The notes: generated from the sequence alone by a model not told the origin. A stretch of DNA of 35,880 bases from Hypsibius dujardini (GCA_001579985.1 LRSR01007195.1:1-35880); one strand, 5' to 3'; numbered from the stretch's first letter, positions 12,301-19,544 are shown. Numbers and translations are program-made.

Positions 12301-15300
12301 TGAATAACAGTAATCGTTGCATTGGCTTCACTGCTGACTGGTTTCACAATTATAAACATTCATCTTGTGGCGCTTTGTCTACCCTTTAATTTATTCTTTT
12401 CTTTCCAACAAATATTTCGGGCATGAATCCATTGAATGTTCTTGATTTACTTATCACCGAATTCTTCGGTTCTTACGCGTTTATTTTGCTTTTTCAACAT
12501 TTCGCTCGTTGGTTTCACTGAAAGCCGCTTGCGGTGCAGCAGTAAGAAATTCACTGAAGACGAGGCACTGCTTCTTTCCAGTGATGCAGAATTTTTGCAG
12601 AAGCTAATTGAATGCGACCTGGGGAAGAAAACTGTCTCGAGCGTTATTTAACAGGAATCAGGAGCTCTTCGTTCCAGTCACAATCAATCAATCAAGTGCT
12701 AAGGTCGAACAATGCCAGTCAATTAATAACAAACTTATCGAGAAAGCAGATGGGTTTAGATCAAGTAATCAATCGATTGCAACCAGCGGTAAATGCAGTC
12801 GGACCGTTTCCAACTTTGAAATATCTCCAAAAATGAATGTGCTTATCTATGGCGATGAAATAATTTTTTATATTTATCGCTGAAATAAGTCTTAATAAAA
12901 AACATGCTCAAGTGATTCTAAATTCGGCGCTTGAATGATTCCCGAGGTGAGCTCTAAGGCAACCCAGGCTGTCAAGAATCGCAAAATGCGAATAGATGAA
13001 TTACATGCCTTGTTTTGACGCACACGGCTAAACATTCATTCTGCTCGTTGATAGACATTTTTGACAGCCTTGGCGGACACTCTTTTGTCACAATGAAAAT
13101 TGAGAACTTTACTGTTTCTAATTATCTGACAGCCGAAAGCAAATGTTGAGAAGTCGACAAACGGCTCACTCAGTTAGAGTTTGTAAAAAATAAATAAAAA
13201 CTGAATTTGTTTTCGAAAATGAAATTGATAGTTGTGGATTCAGTCGTCATTTTCCAACTTCTTAAATTATTTCCATACGAGCAGGGCCCTCTCTGAAGGT
13301 TGCATCATTTTATGCAATAGTTCTAAATGATGAGCAATCTCATACGTAGCTAAAAATAACTTACGCGAAGTTCATCAGCAATTTCGGGATAAGACTGCAG
13401 GCATTCCATCAAGTCTTCCGTATGGAGGATCACCAAATCGCAATGCGCGATGGCTCGCACCGAGAACTTTCTCGGCATTCGCGTGATGAGATTGATCTCG
13501 CCAAAGAGCTTTCCCGGCTTCAGCAGCAACACCGGAACAGCATTCTCGTCGTCACTCAGCACTTCCAGCTCGCCGCACTGCACGTACACCATCAGGTCAC
13601 TTAGCTCGCCCTTCTTCATAATGATCTGCTCCGGCAGCGCCAGCATGGGTTTGAATTTCAGGCTCAGCATGCGCAGGAAACTCGAGCTCAAATCCTGAAA
13701 ACAGTAGTGCCGGAAAGAATTAACAAAACCAACACGCAAACATTAAAAGAGATTCACTAATAACTTTCTGCTTATAATCTCTTCTGATAAGAGGTTAAGT
13801 ATTATAAAATACTAAATATTACTAATAGTAGTAGTGTTAAGTTAAGTAGTAGAAATTAAGTAGTATTGGTTAAGCTAGTTAAGTATTAGTTTGGTTAAGT
13901 AATAGATGTAAGTAGTGTTTTGAGTATTAATAGTAGTAGTAGTAGTATTTAGTTAATTAGTATTAGTTGCTGTAAGCAAATTTTTAACATCATAAGTTAA
14001 CACCATTAGCTTCACCCCCCTCATTTGGGACATTTATTCGGCTGATACCAATCGATTCCAAATAAAATTTCCGGTTGGTTCGTGTAAAGGAAAATGCACT
14101 CATCTAGAAAGGGACACTTCCTCAATGAGAACCAATGTAAATGAAATGTTTGAAAGTTTTTCCAACTTTCGAATTCCCAAAACCTAAACTTCAAAATCCT
14201 CTAAACTACAACGACGAGATATACCAGGCAAACGCTTTGGGTTGAATCACTAGATGGCTTGAGTCAGTCGGGTGGCGGAGGGCGCCGCAGGCGATGCGTG
14301 TGAAGCTCAATGAGTGTTGTTTACAATTTACACTCGTGGCGCCCTCCGCCACCCGACTCATTCAACCCATGTAGTGATTTAACCCAAAGCGTTTGCTTGG
14401 TATATTATATATTAAAACTCTTGATAACTATGGGACTGTTGTTAAAAAAATATGTAGTGAAGCGGTTGTGAGTGTCTGTTGTGAAAATAATTTTAGTTTT
14501 CGATGTCTTGTAGAAGCTAATAAATCTAAGAACAGAAAATTAGGTCCTAACGTTTTAGGTTTTGCTTTAGTTTAATCATCCCTCCTACCTGAAAGAGTGG
14601 CGATCGGTCAATAATCTGCCCACAAAGTTCCATAGCAATTTCCGATCGCAGGGCAAATGGTAGTTGGTCAAACAGTCCGGAGCTGCTCATGCCGGTGCTG
14701 CGTTTCCACAGGTAGTTGTAGAATTCCAGCACATGTCGCACTAATTCGGTCGATTGGTTTTGATCACGTAAGTGATCGAGGATTGCGGTGATGCGGTGTT
14801 TGTATTGGAAAAGAAGGGCGTCCGAGTTAGTGAGCATTGACGTGACTCCTCCCTGGACGATCCCAAAGAGGATGATCATTCCAGTTAGCTGCGCAACCAC
14901 TGCAAATTGCATTTCGCCGTCTTGGATGGCATGCACGTCACCTAGCCTAATCCAACAAAGCACGCAGCATGTCATTTAAATTGACTGATAGTTATTAAAA
15001 TTTTCCTTTTTATTTTAAGGTGGCTTGAGGCGGAACGAATTTGTTTGTAAACGGGGGTGCAGTTTTGCGTTGCGTGCAGTTTATTTCACACACAAAAACT
15101 GCACCCTAGCAAGCCCAACTCATAAAAAATCGAAATTGCGGGAGTGCAATTCTCTTTTTTTAAGTTTTGCTGTTGGGAAAAAAGGCAAAAATGTTGCCGC
15201 CCCCGCAGTTCAAAATAATAAAAAATAGAAGGTGCACCCGCAGCCCTTGGAATTAATTAGGGGTGCGACTGCCTCATTGCACCCTTCCCCATTACGCCTC

Positions 15301-18300
15301 TCAAAATGGGAGTGTACTAGATCGCTCTAATTAATGGTTCTCACAGATTAGAACCAGCAGAGGCGCGCAACGGAATTTTGCGGGGGGGGGGGCAATTCGT
15401 CTTGCAAATAGAATTAAAAGGCAGGGGGCAACCCCTTTTAGAATTACAATAATAACAATGGGACTGATATTTTAAATAAAATTTGGTGTTTTTTTATCGT
15501 GAAAACTATTAATCCTATTACTGGACTTTGCCCGAGCGCGTGGTGAATAAACATTAAAAACTCCTACTTTTTCTTAAACCCTAGAGTTTCAGACATATCT
15601 GTAACATGAATATTCTTGACCCCGCCTCTTTGCTCGGGATCCCTAATTATTTTAGCTCTTTGTCTGGTAATTGCGTGTTGTTTTGTAGCTGCACCTTATG
15701 TTTATTTATTTTGAGGTTGTTCTGAATCTTTTCTGTGGTTTGTTTGTGGAGAGAACGTTTTGTCTGTGGTTATGTTCTTTTCTGTGCGGTCTGACCGCCA
15801 GGGGGATAGATAGCGGGTAGTTTATCGTTTGCCGATTCGGCGGCCGTTCCACTGGTTTTGTGCAGTTCTTTCTGTTCCTTGTCTTCTCATAAATCAGTGC
15901 TCCCGGTTCTTCGGTTGCGATCGGCTGGATGCGTGGAGTAATTCAATTTTTGTGTATGCGTCAATCTCGGTTTAGGAGTGTCTAAATGTGAGCCATTTTG
16001 GTGTTTTCCTGTTGAGAATCTCAACAGTGGGATATTTAAGAAGAGCTTCCTGCGGATTTATTCGCATTGGGCTGGTGTTTTGTGTATTTCCGACGTTCTC
16101 TCTTGTGTGTTGGGCTGAGTAGGAGGCATTTTTGTGTTTTGAAAAGAGAAACATTTGCATATCATTCGTGCTTGATCATTGTCCGAATATCGGGGTTTGT
16201 GTCTAATGATTCAGGAGAGCTTTGGCTCTTCAAATTTTCATATGTGTGATGATGATGTGAAAGGACAAAAGGGGGGGGGCAAAATGTTTAGGCTTTGTAT
16301 GTGTTAAAATATGTCCCCCCCCCAGCAGACTTGCAATGCCTCCGGGCCGACCTCAATCCGCCACTGCGAGAAGAGCAAAGGAGCAAAACGCATTGTGACC
16401 AAACTCAATCCCATATTCAAAGGGGTACCCTGACATTTCAAGATATTTTCAGAACTATTTTCAGTTTTTGCAAGAAATTAAAGGTTGTTTGTAGTTTGTT
16501 GTTAGAGCTCTTGCGATTTGAATCATTTCAACTTTATTCCCAACGCCACACCGTTCTTAATTCACGTTCAATTTCACACTCGCGCAGTATGGACGGATCT
16601 ATAATTTCGTGAGTGAAGATCGGAGATGGTGTTTCTCACTCACAAAAAGGGGGAGTTACTTGTGAATAAAGGTGATTGAGTCTTTCCCAACTTCACGCCG
16701 TGAAATAGCGCGTGATTTACGAATGGCGTCAAGTTGGAATTAATAGAAGTTGGTGTGATTCAAAACGCACTTGGTCTCTTACGTCCCTGGTGTACAAGTA
16801 CTGGGACATAATCCTATCTTCGCAAGGACATGCGTACTGTTGGTTATTCTCTTTACCCGACGCTACACATGGTGGTGATGGTCCAGTACAGTGCGTAGTA
16901 ATACCGCTGGCTATGCGTCGCGTTCAGCCGAACGTAATCCACAAGATCCGGCTGGCTGAGGAGATACGAGGAACTTCCGCTTCCGTGGTCAAATATCCCA
17001 GCGTAGATGTTATAATTTGGTTTGGGCACATGCACCGAATCGTAGGGATAGAAGCCGCGGTCCTTCAACGGCTGATTTGGGCCGGATTCTGTCGAGCCAC
17101 CGCTGTAGACCCACGTCGGCGCTCGGCAGTACTCGTGGATGACACCCGACTGTATCACGTGGGTGAAGTTGGAGCAGGGGATGACCCACCAGACACACGC
17201 TGTCAGGTGCAGTAACAGCCAACAGAGGATAATGTAGTAGACGGTGCGGATGGTTACGAACGGGGAGCCCACCTCGGCCTCCAATTTGAAAAGAAACTGT
17301 AGAAAGCATTAAAAGAACGTTCTGAAAATTAGAGGCTACATATTAAACTATCACAAATTTAAAACAAGTAATGCTAAAATAGTGAAGTGGTGTTTTAAAT
17401 TATTGTTTCAACGGTGCATAATATCAAGGAAAACATAATTTCGCAGGCTTCACTCAGAGCCAGAATTTTGAAAAATACAGCAATTGGGCTTATTTAACAC
17501 GGGAATGGTCACAGTCAAAGATGAAAGCTTGAAACTTTACATCTTTTTTCCGTATGTGTACATATACCCTTCATGGCAGGTCAAGGGGATGGGTGAAGAG
17601 ACGAAATGCGTTTTGCCTATTTTTTTCATAACTTAACCCAAAATTCGGCCTAATGTCCCTGATTATTTTTAAGCTTGTGGGACGTGGGGTTCTCATTTTC
17701 AGGCCCCATGACTTTCGAACAATTCCAAAAATTTCAGTTTTTCATCGAACATGGACTATTTCAGAATATTTTTACTCGGCAAAGTTATTAGGAGTCGGAC
17801 ATACTTCACAGGCTTCGAAATAGGACACCGGGAGCCACAAAAAAACCCAGAAACTTCAAAACTTTAGGAATTTACTAATGTCTTCATAATACTAAAGCCA
17901 AAAATGTGTTGAAATTTGAATATTACACTACTATTACTACGAGGAATAAGGTGGCGCTCATAACAATCGTGTTGCTTGTCTTCCACCAATCAGTTAAGAG
18001 AAAGTTTTTATTTTTCTCTATTGGCTAGAGAAGAATTCAGTTTAGGAATAGGTGTAAAAGAACCCGCCCCCCCTAAAGAGCTCAGTACTCCCTCCCCCCA
18101 TACCATCAAAGTCTAGAAGCTACGCAAAAATGAATGGGTTGTACTACTGGCACTCACGCGAAATATTTTGTAGCCAGTAATGAGACGGTTGATTCTAAAG
18201 TAGCCAAGATGGGGCATTAAGCATGCCATTTTGATGGTATCCAAACCGTCCGCCACCACCGAACTGCCTGTCGATGCGGACAGGCACCAAACAACGGCGA

Positions 18301-18715
18301 TTAGTTCCGTTGGCAAGAGTCCCAAAATATCGAGGATGAAGAAGGAGCTCTTGTAGCTGTCAACACGGCAGTTTCCTTTCCGCAATTCGACATTACGAAT
18401 GTCTATAGCGTGGCACTTGATCACTGACGCGGCAATGTCCAGGACGAAGCAGACGTCTAAAAAGTAGCTCACCCACAGAATGTACACGTTGAAGGGATCA
18501 AAAGCGGCCTGATAGCTGACCAGCGTGAACTGCATCACCGCCAGGAACGCGACGATTCCGTCGAAAGTGTGGAAGCGTTTCTCGCGCTTTATCCGCTCCT
18601 CGTAGGTGGACCATCCCCAATCGATGTCCTCAATCGAGCCAACATGGGTAACAACTTTCATGGAATAGTTGCGCCGCTTATCCGTTACCGTTTCCATCTT
18701 ACCTTTCCTCACCAT
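1..18715 (-). CDS. CNGK-like: Four-repeat cyclic-nucleotide-gated K+ channel gene (CNGK / tetra-KCNG type), 3' part beyond window
   Basis: Gene-level entry: 13 exons joined on the minus strand give at least 1,893 residues in one frame. Repeat A covers about residues 1-562, B 563-1196, C 1197-1767 and D from 1768 to the window edge. Each complete repeat has six membrane segments, a P-loop with GxGD filter, a C-linker and a cyclic-nucleotide-binding fold, so the chain folds as a pseudotetramer in the plasma membrane. Four repeats plus K+-type filters identify CNGK; ordinary CNG subunits have one repeat and a non-selective GE-type filter. In sea urchin and fish, CNGK sits in the sperm flagellum and hyperpolarises the cell; a sperm role here is inference from family. 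The start is ATG at 18,715 with an in-frame TAA six bases upstream. Repeat D continues beyond base 1. Introns range from 327 to 1,948 bp and carry transposon relics. Confidence 0.93.
380..1124. other. Intron 12 of CNGK gene
   Basis: AT-rich intron; I see no coding, transposon or repeat signal in it. Confidence 0.8.
1125..1652 (-). CDS. CNGK-like: CNGK exon 12: C-linker and cyclic-nucleotide-binding domain of repeat C
   Basis: Encodes 176 residues. The acceptor is CAACAAACAG at 1,653, giving ANSDAPRSRFFERVVAIKKYL, the classic C-linker opening. The rest of the C-linker (VIRYYEYLWLRTQGID) and the beta-roll (GRILGEVAFLTN) follow. The cassette Arg is replaced by Ala and the following Thr by Glu (HKAETSFRARENSDLYYL), although flanking residues align well to HCN. 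The exon ends in phase 0 at donor GTTAGT inside the C-helix. Confidence 0.92.
1653..2495. other. Intron 11 of CNGK gene
   Basis: AT-rich intron with short A/T runs; nothing recognisable. Confidence 0.8.
2496..2977 (-). CDS. CNGK-like: CNGK exon 11: long turret, pore and S6 of repeat C
   Basis: Acceptor ATTCCACAG completes a split Tyr codon. The exon carries most of an unusually long Ser/Pro/Asn-rich extracellular turret of about 115 residues with several sequons (NET, NAT, NTS). Pore helix and filter (LYWAVTTTTSVGFGDMYAL) and S6 (LFLLIMVSGNLFFGYIIAS) follow. The filter is GFGD, as in KCNH-type and CNGK repeats. It ends in phase 0 at CACAA/GTAAGG. Confidence 0.92.
2978..4925. other. Intron 10 of CNGK gene
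   Basis: Longest intron (1,948 bp). Its splice-donor half holds the foldback element at 4,149-4,838. The remainder is AT-rich with only short chance ORFs. Confidence 0.8.
4149..4838. repeat. Foldback element, about 690 bp (dispersed family)
   Basis: Ends are inverted: TTTTAGGGTCCT at the left and AGGGCCCTAAAA at the right. The two arms are diverged inverted copies, both carrying the AAAATGCATTTT-like core and a downstream stretch of the form TGATCATTTTGAAGC-TGTG. Related copies or arms lie at about 17,550-17,720, 19,545-19,960 and 16,418-16,475. No coding capacity is seen, so it is probably a non-autonomous DNA element. Confidence 0.6.
4926..5315 (-). CDS. CNGK-like: CNGK exon 10: S2-S3 loop, S3, S4 and S5 of repeat C
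   Basis: Acceptor CCTCGTTCTAG completes a split Asp codon. The exon covers THPYMTAKRYLKS, S3 (FWLDCFCVIPFEIFVFIP), a strongly basic S4 (MNRLFQIYRVTRAFRFLE) and S5 (YCTYFVIYITLVTCLPLTIE). It ends in phase 1 at donor GTAAGT, just after a Cys-rich stretch of the extracellular loop. Confidence 0.92.
5316..6099. other. Intron 9 of CNGK gene
   Basis: Contains the TA-flanked MITE at 5,359-5,713. The rest is AT-rich without signal. Confidence 0.8.
5359..5713. mobile_element. TA-flanked MITE, copy 1
   Basis: Terminal inverted repeats TAGGGATGCGATCAAACAA (left) and TTGTTTGATCGCATCCTTA (right) match at nearly every base and each ends in TA, as expected for a Tc1/mariner-type target. The interior repeats AAATCAAATCA-like motifs inward from both ends, so the whole can fold back. 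There is no ORF. A related element lies at 34,786-35,239. Confidence 0.7.
6100..6412 (-). CDS. CNGK-like: CNGK exon 9: S1-S2 of repeat C
   Basis: Acceptor CCATCACAG, phase 0. It encodes 104 residues plus one base of the next codon (donor GTACGA). A basic pre-S1 segment (VIEKRKLRFREDL) precedes S1 (WETVRLVACILQFILRLV) and S2 (YFGLLYLFDAYAVYDIYLKF). Confidence 0.9.
6413..7319. other. Intron 8 of CNGK gene with diverged direct repeats
   Basis: Several stretches recur in diverged form. AAAAGTACGTAACTAAAAT near 6,625 matches AAAAGTGCAGAACTAAAAT near 6,910. AAGTGTTCGGTCCCTAATAA near 6,800 matches AAGTGTACGGTTCCTATTAT near 7,268. ATTGCAAATTGCT occurs near 6,880 and again near 7,043. This looks like an old degenerate array of a unit of a few hundred bases reaching the preceding exon's edge. 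Confidence 0.5.
7320..7799 (-). CDS. CNGK-like: CNGK exon 8: cyclic-nucleotide-binding domain of repeat B (3' boundary uncertain)
   Basis: Starts in phase 0 after acceptor GGACACAG. It encodes the final C-linker helices, VPIFKNIEEHILKRL, and the beta-roll with GMYFGEIGFLF. The cassette position normally held by Arg is Glu (RNEVLSIKTV), so classic cyclic-nucleotide binding is doubtful. The C-helix and a basic tail (PYIPRRKK) follow. The next exon needs a phase 0 donor. Two weak candidates exist: GTGCCT at 7,319 (used here) and GTACAC at 7,274, which falls in intronic repeat sequence. The end may be off by some tens of bases. Confidence 0.8.
7800..8126. other. Intron 7 of CNGK gene
   Basis: Short 327-bp intron; no internal signal seen. 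Confidence 0.8.
8127..8393 (-). CDS. CNGK-like: CNGK exon 7: S6 and C-linker of repeat B
   Basis: Encodes 89 residues in phase 0, from acceptor TTATTTTAG to donor GTACAT. It completes S6 (VMLVGVLTYGYCAAVLTA) and the C-linker (FQSRLFGLINYMQYNNLP, then VQQRAIESVSLLW). HLMEEIQ is the last part before the cyclic-nucleotide-binding domain. Confidence 0.9.
8394..9806. other. Intron 6 of CNGK gene
   Basis: Holds the plus-strand transposase-tail relic at 8,727-9,062. The half next to exon 6 is very AT-rich (about 9,420-9,780) with no other signal. Confidence 0.75.
8727..9062 (+). pseudogene. Relic of a DDE transposase C-terminal region (pogo-like motif)
   Basis: GFEETGLYPFNEQVI resembles the (A/C)F--TGI-PFNP--I block near the end of pogo/Tigger-like and related DDE transposases. 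After about 30 codons the reading frame shifts by one. It then stays open through a Lys/Arg-rich stretch (DEKQIIRGSLGRLG, then YNMNKRLNQTLPEKKRR) to a stop at 9,060-9,062. No catalytic core or N-terminal DNA-binding domain is present. It sits antisense in a CNGK intron, so it is a truncated, frameshifted insertion. The exact superfamily is uncertain. Confidence 0.45.
9807..10214 (-). CDS. CNGK-like: CNGK exon 6: S4, S5, turret and pore of repeat B
   Basis: Encodes 136 residues in phase 0. S4 carries Lys and two Arg in YLKVNRALRVLTL. The S4-S5 linker LPEFFEYLG resembles CNG channels. S5 is followed by a Cys-containing turret with an NGT sequon, then pore helix YYAVTLMTTVGYGDLYP. GYGD is the canonical K+ filter. 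The exon ends early in S6 at VANM, donor GTACGG. Confidence 0.93.
10215..11200. other. Intron 5 of CNGK gene
   Basis: AT-rich, with the 12-bp perfect hairpin at 11,028-11,057. The short open frames at 10,410-10,811 have no coding character. Confidence 0.75.
11028..11057. repeat. Perfect 12-bp hairpin
   Basis: GAGGCTCGTTTA, a 6-base loop, then TAAACGAGCCTC. The motif AAACGAGCCTC recurs at 19,989-19,999, so it probably belongs to a dispersed repeat rather than being a local structure. Confidence 0.6.
11201..11947 (-). CDS. CNGK-like: CNGK exon 5: inter-repeat coiled coil and S1-S3 of repeat B
   Basis: Longest exon, 249 residues, in phase 0 from acceptor CATGTGTAG to donor GTGAGG. It begins with a charged helical stretch (about residues 1-47, rich in Glu, Lys, Arg and Gln) that continues the repeat A C-helix and looks like a coiled coil linking A to B. 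S1 (about 124-146), S2 (174-196, with FILDYCLKF) and S3 (219-240, with DFAAVFPIEVF) follow. The opposite strand is also open over much of this exon, but codes for nothing recognisable. Confidence 0.92.
11948..13364. other. Intron 4 of CNGK gene
   Basis: Built largely of repeats: a long foldback (about 12,249-12,716), a sequence shared with about 24,165-24,315, and a smaller inverted pair (about 12,958-13,080) around CCAGGCTGTCAAGAAT and its near-complement. Confidence 0.7.
12249..12716. repeat. Foldback repeat with arms of about 60 bp
   Basis: The left arm (about 12,249-12,312) contains GATTGATTGTGACTGGAACG. The right arm (about 12,640-12,716) contains its complement, CGTTCCAGTCACAATCAATC. 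Pairing extends outward through TTGTTCGATCTTAGAACTTG and GTGCTAAGGTCGAACAA with a few mismatches. The spacer has no convincing coding sequence. It is probably a MITE-like insertion. Confidence 0.6.
13365..13694 (-). CDS. CNGK-like: CNGK exon 4: cyclic-nucleotide-binding domain of repeat A
   Basis: Encodes 110 residues in phase 0, from acceptor TGTTTTCAG to donor GTAAGT. The beta-roll and phosphate-binding cassette are clear: GKLFGEINLITRM, then PRKFSVRAIAH. Aligned to the HCN cassette (GEICLLTRGRRTASVRA), the ligand-contacting Gly-Glu pair and the key Arg are kept. The Thr/Ala pair after the Arg is replaced by Lys-Phe. The C-helix ends with SYPEIADELR. This is the only one of the three complete repeats with the cassette Arg. 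Confidence 0.9.
13790..13975. repeat. Degenerate simple repeat (TTAAGTAGTA / AGT-rich)
   Basis: Irregular iterations of TTAAGTAGTA, TAGTAGTAGT and AGTATTAGTT, a degenerate microsatellite. Confidence 0.75.
14219..14405. mobile_element. Palindromic MITE, about 187 bp, TA-type ends
   Basis: The left end ATATACCAGGCAAACGCTTT and right end AAAGCGTTTGCTTGGTATAT are inverted with one mismatch. The match extends through GGGTTGAATCACTAGATGG (near-inverted on the right) and GTCGGGTGGCGGAGGGCGCC, paired with GGCGCCCTCCGCCACCCGAC. Nearly the whole element is stem, with a loop of about 50 bases. The ATATA ends suggest insertion at TA (Tc1/mariner-type). It has no ORF. Confidence 0.8.
14589..14946 (-). 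CDS. CNGK-like: CNGK exon 3: rest of filter, S6 and C-linker of repeat A
   Basis: Acceptor TTGGATTAG supplies one base to finish the filter glycine, then Leu-Gly-Asp. The spliced filter therefore reads SVGLGD. The only nearby alternative AG, four bases on, would give an immediate stop. S6 follows (about residues 347-370, LTGMIILFGIVQGG), then a helical C-linker with the conserved-looking LEFYNYLWKR and ALRSEIAMEL elements of CNG/HCN channels. The exon ends in phase 0 at CTTTCAG/GTAGGA, after SPLFQ at the front of the cyclic-nucleotide-binding domain. Confidence 0.9.
14947..16856. other. Intron 2 of CNGK gene
   Basis: Near exon 3 it holds an inverted pair (GGGGTGCAGTTTT about 15,055, AAAACTGCACCC about 15,096) and an hAT-like terminus with a G-tract (about 15,355-15,390). 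It then has a strand-asymmetric T/G-rich block (about 15,590-16,230) and, at about 16,418-16,475, a fragment of the foldback family found at 4,149-4,838 and 19,545-19,960. Confidence 0.65.
15590..16230. other. T/G-rich strand-asymmetric block of unknown nature
   Basis: The plus strand is markedly T- and G-rich (the minus strand A/C-rich), unlike flanking AT-rich intron. Short minus-strand open frames exist but match no domain I know. A decayed retroelement read on the minus strand is possible. Confidence 0.3.
16857..17296 (-). CDS. CNGK-like: CNGK exon 2: S4-S5 linker, S5, turret and pore helix of repeat A
   Basis: Acceptor TTTCTACAG joins exon 1 in phase 0. The exon encodes residues 187 to about 333. 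FLFKLEAEVG resembles the CNG S4-S5 linker. S5 (about 204-226) is rich in Leu, Trp and Cys. A long extracellular turret of about 85 residues carries Asn-glycosylation sequons (NFT, NAT). The pore helix follows, with TITTMCSVG. The exon stops inside the selectivity-filter glycine codon (phase 2, donor GTAAAG), so the filter is assembled only after splicing. Confidence 0.9.
17297..18157. other. Intron 1 of CNGK gene
   Basis: Contains a copy or arm of the foldback family at about 17,550-17,720 (core ACGAAATGCGTTTTGCC, then GTCCCTGATTATTTTTAAGC). The remainder shows no signal. Confidence 0.7.
18158..18715 (-). CDS. CNGK-like: CNGK exon 1: N-terminus and S1-S4 of repeat A
   Basis: Encodes 186 residues and ends in phase 0 at donor GTGAGT. 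A charged N-terminus of about 50 residues precedes S1 (about 52-72), S2 (78-98, with the aspartates typical of CNG/HCN S2), S3 (122-145) and most of S4 (163-186). S4 carries the spaced basic residues of FRINRL and YKIFR. The ATG lies in a fair context (AAAAGATGG). An in-frame stop is almost adjacent upstream, and no pyrimidine-rich acceptor is visible there, so this is probably the true start. A second in-frame Met at residue 7 is an alternative. A non-coding 5' exon further upstream cannot be excluded. Confidence 0.9.
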
Positions 18716-19278
18716 CTTTTACCTTAAGTTCTGATGAATGATTAATAGATTACACATTCAGCTCTCAGCTTCCTAGTTTTATTAAATTCCGCCAAACAAA
18801 TGTGACAACATTCTATCAAGATGAACCATCGCAAGGGTGGAGCAAGCAATTCAGACTGAAGGACCATGCTCCTATCGCAAATGGCGGAAATTGACGAGTA
18901 CATATGGAAACAAGATTGACATTGCCGAAGAGCTGATAGATGACAACCAAAATAGGATTTTCTGGCTTTGTCGTGGCAAATCTATACATTCTATCTCGAT
19001 GCAAATGGAGCGCAACAGTGTATTGCGACATGTGCGTTGATATGGAAATGCCACTTTCTTCCTTGTGTTGTTCTCATTCCCATATAGAGTTGTGTAACTT
19101 CTGGACGTTTGTACGGTCCGGATCGTTTACCTGTGCATTTTTGGGTGCTTCTCAGTCGCAGAAGATATTAATAGTAACGGCTACGGCTCTTTACGGATTA
19201 AGCTGACCGGAATGCATATATGAAAATGAGATACAAAATATATTATTTATAAATGATAAAAAGATTGTAACTTGGCCA

Positions 19279-19345
19279 CAGCTAGAGGCGCAACGTATGG
19301 GGGGGGGCACTGGAGCAACTGCCCCTATTAAATTAACTGGATGGG
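19279..19345. repeat. Repeat copy, inverted relative to 25,036-25,103
   Basis: GGCACTGGAGCAACTGCCCC here matches the reverse complement of GGGGCAAGTGCTCCAGTGCC near 25,060. Flanks also match (GGCGCAACGTATGGGGG against GAAGCGTAGTGTGGGGG on the opposite strand). AGAGGCGC-like ends resemble hAT-type termini. These are probably two copies of one non-autonomous element. Confidence 0.5.
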
Positions 19346-19544
19346 TTGCGGGGGGGGGAGGGAGTTCTTCAATTTTATTCAAATGAGGGAATTGATATGG
19401 TTGCCCCTTCGGAGGAGGGGGCTTCTTGGGGGTGCCCCATCAACTATACTTTTTATTTGGCAGCCGAACTGTCCCTCAGTCCGGTACGTCGCTGATCACA
19501 GGCAGAGGCTCGTCAAGGGTTCTTGCAGGTGGATCCAGGACCCC

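Larger units (their letters stand above)
13695..14588. other. Intron 3 of CNGK gene
   Basis: Contains the AGTAGTA/TTAAGT low-complexity tract (13,790-13,975) and a complete MITE (14,219-14,405). Confidence 0.8.

Noticed and set aside
16712-17215. Plus-strand 167-codon frame
   Set aside because: Antisense to exon 2 (S5 and turret); the minus translation has the membrane segment, sequons and pore motif.
18113-18157. Continuation of exon 1 frame past the GTGAGT donor
   Set aside because: The S4-S5 linker resumes in phase at 17,296; read-through residues do not resemble S4.
1-18715. Three or four separate tandem CNG channel genes
   Set aside because: The junctions between repeats keep frame and phase through C-helix and linker sequence, no stop codon or start signal separates them, and acceptors sit where one transcript requires them.
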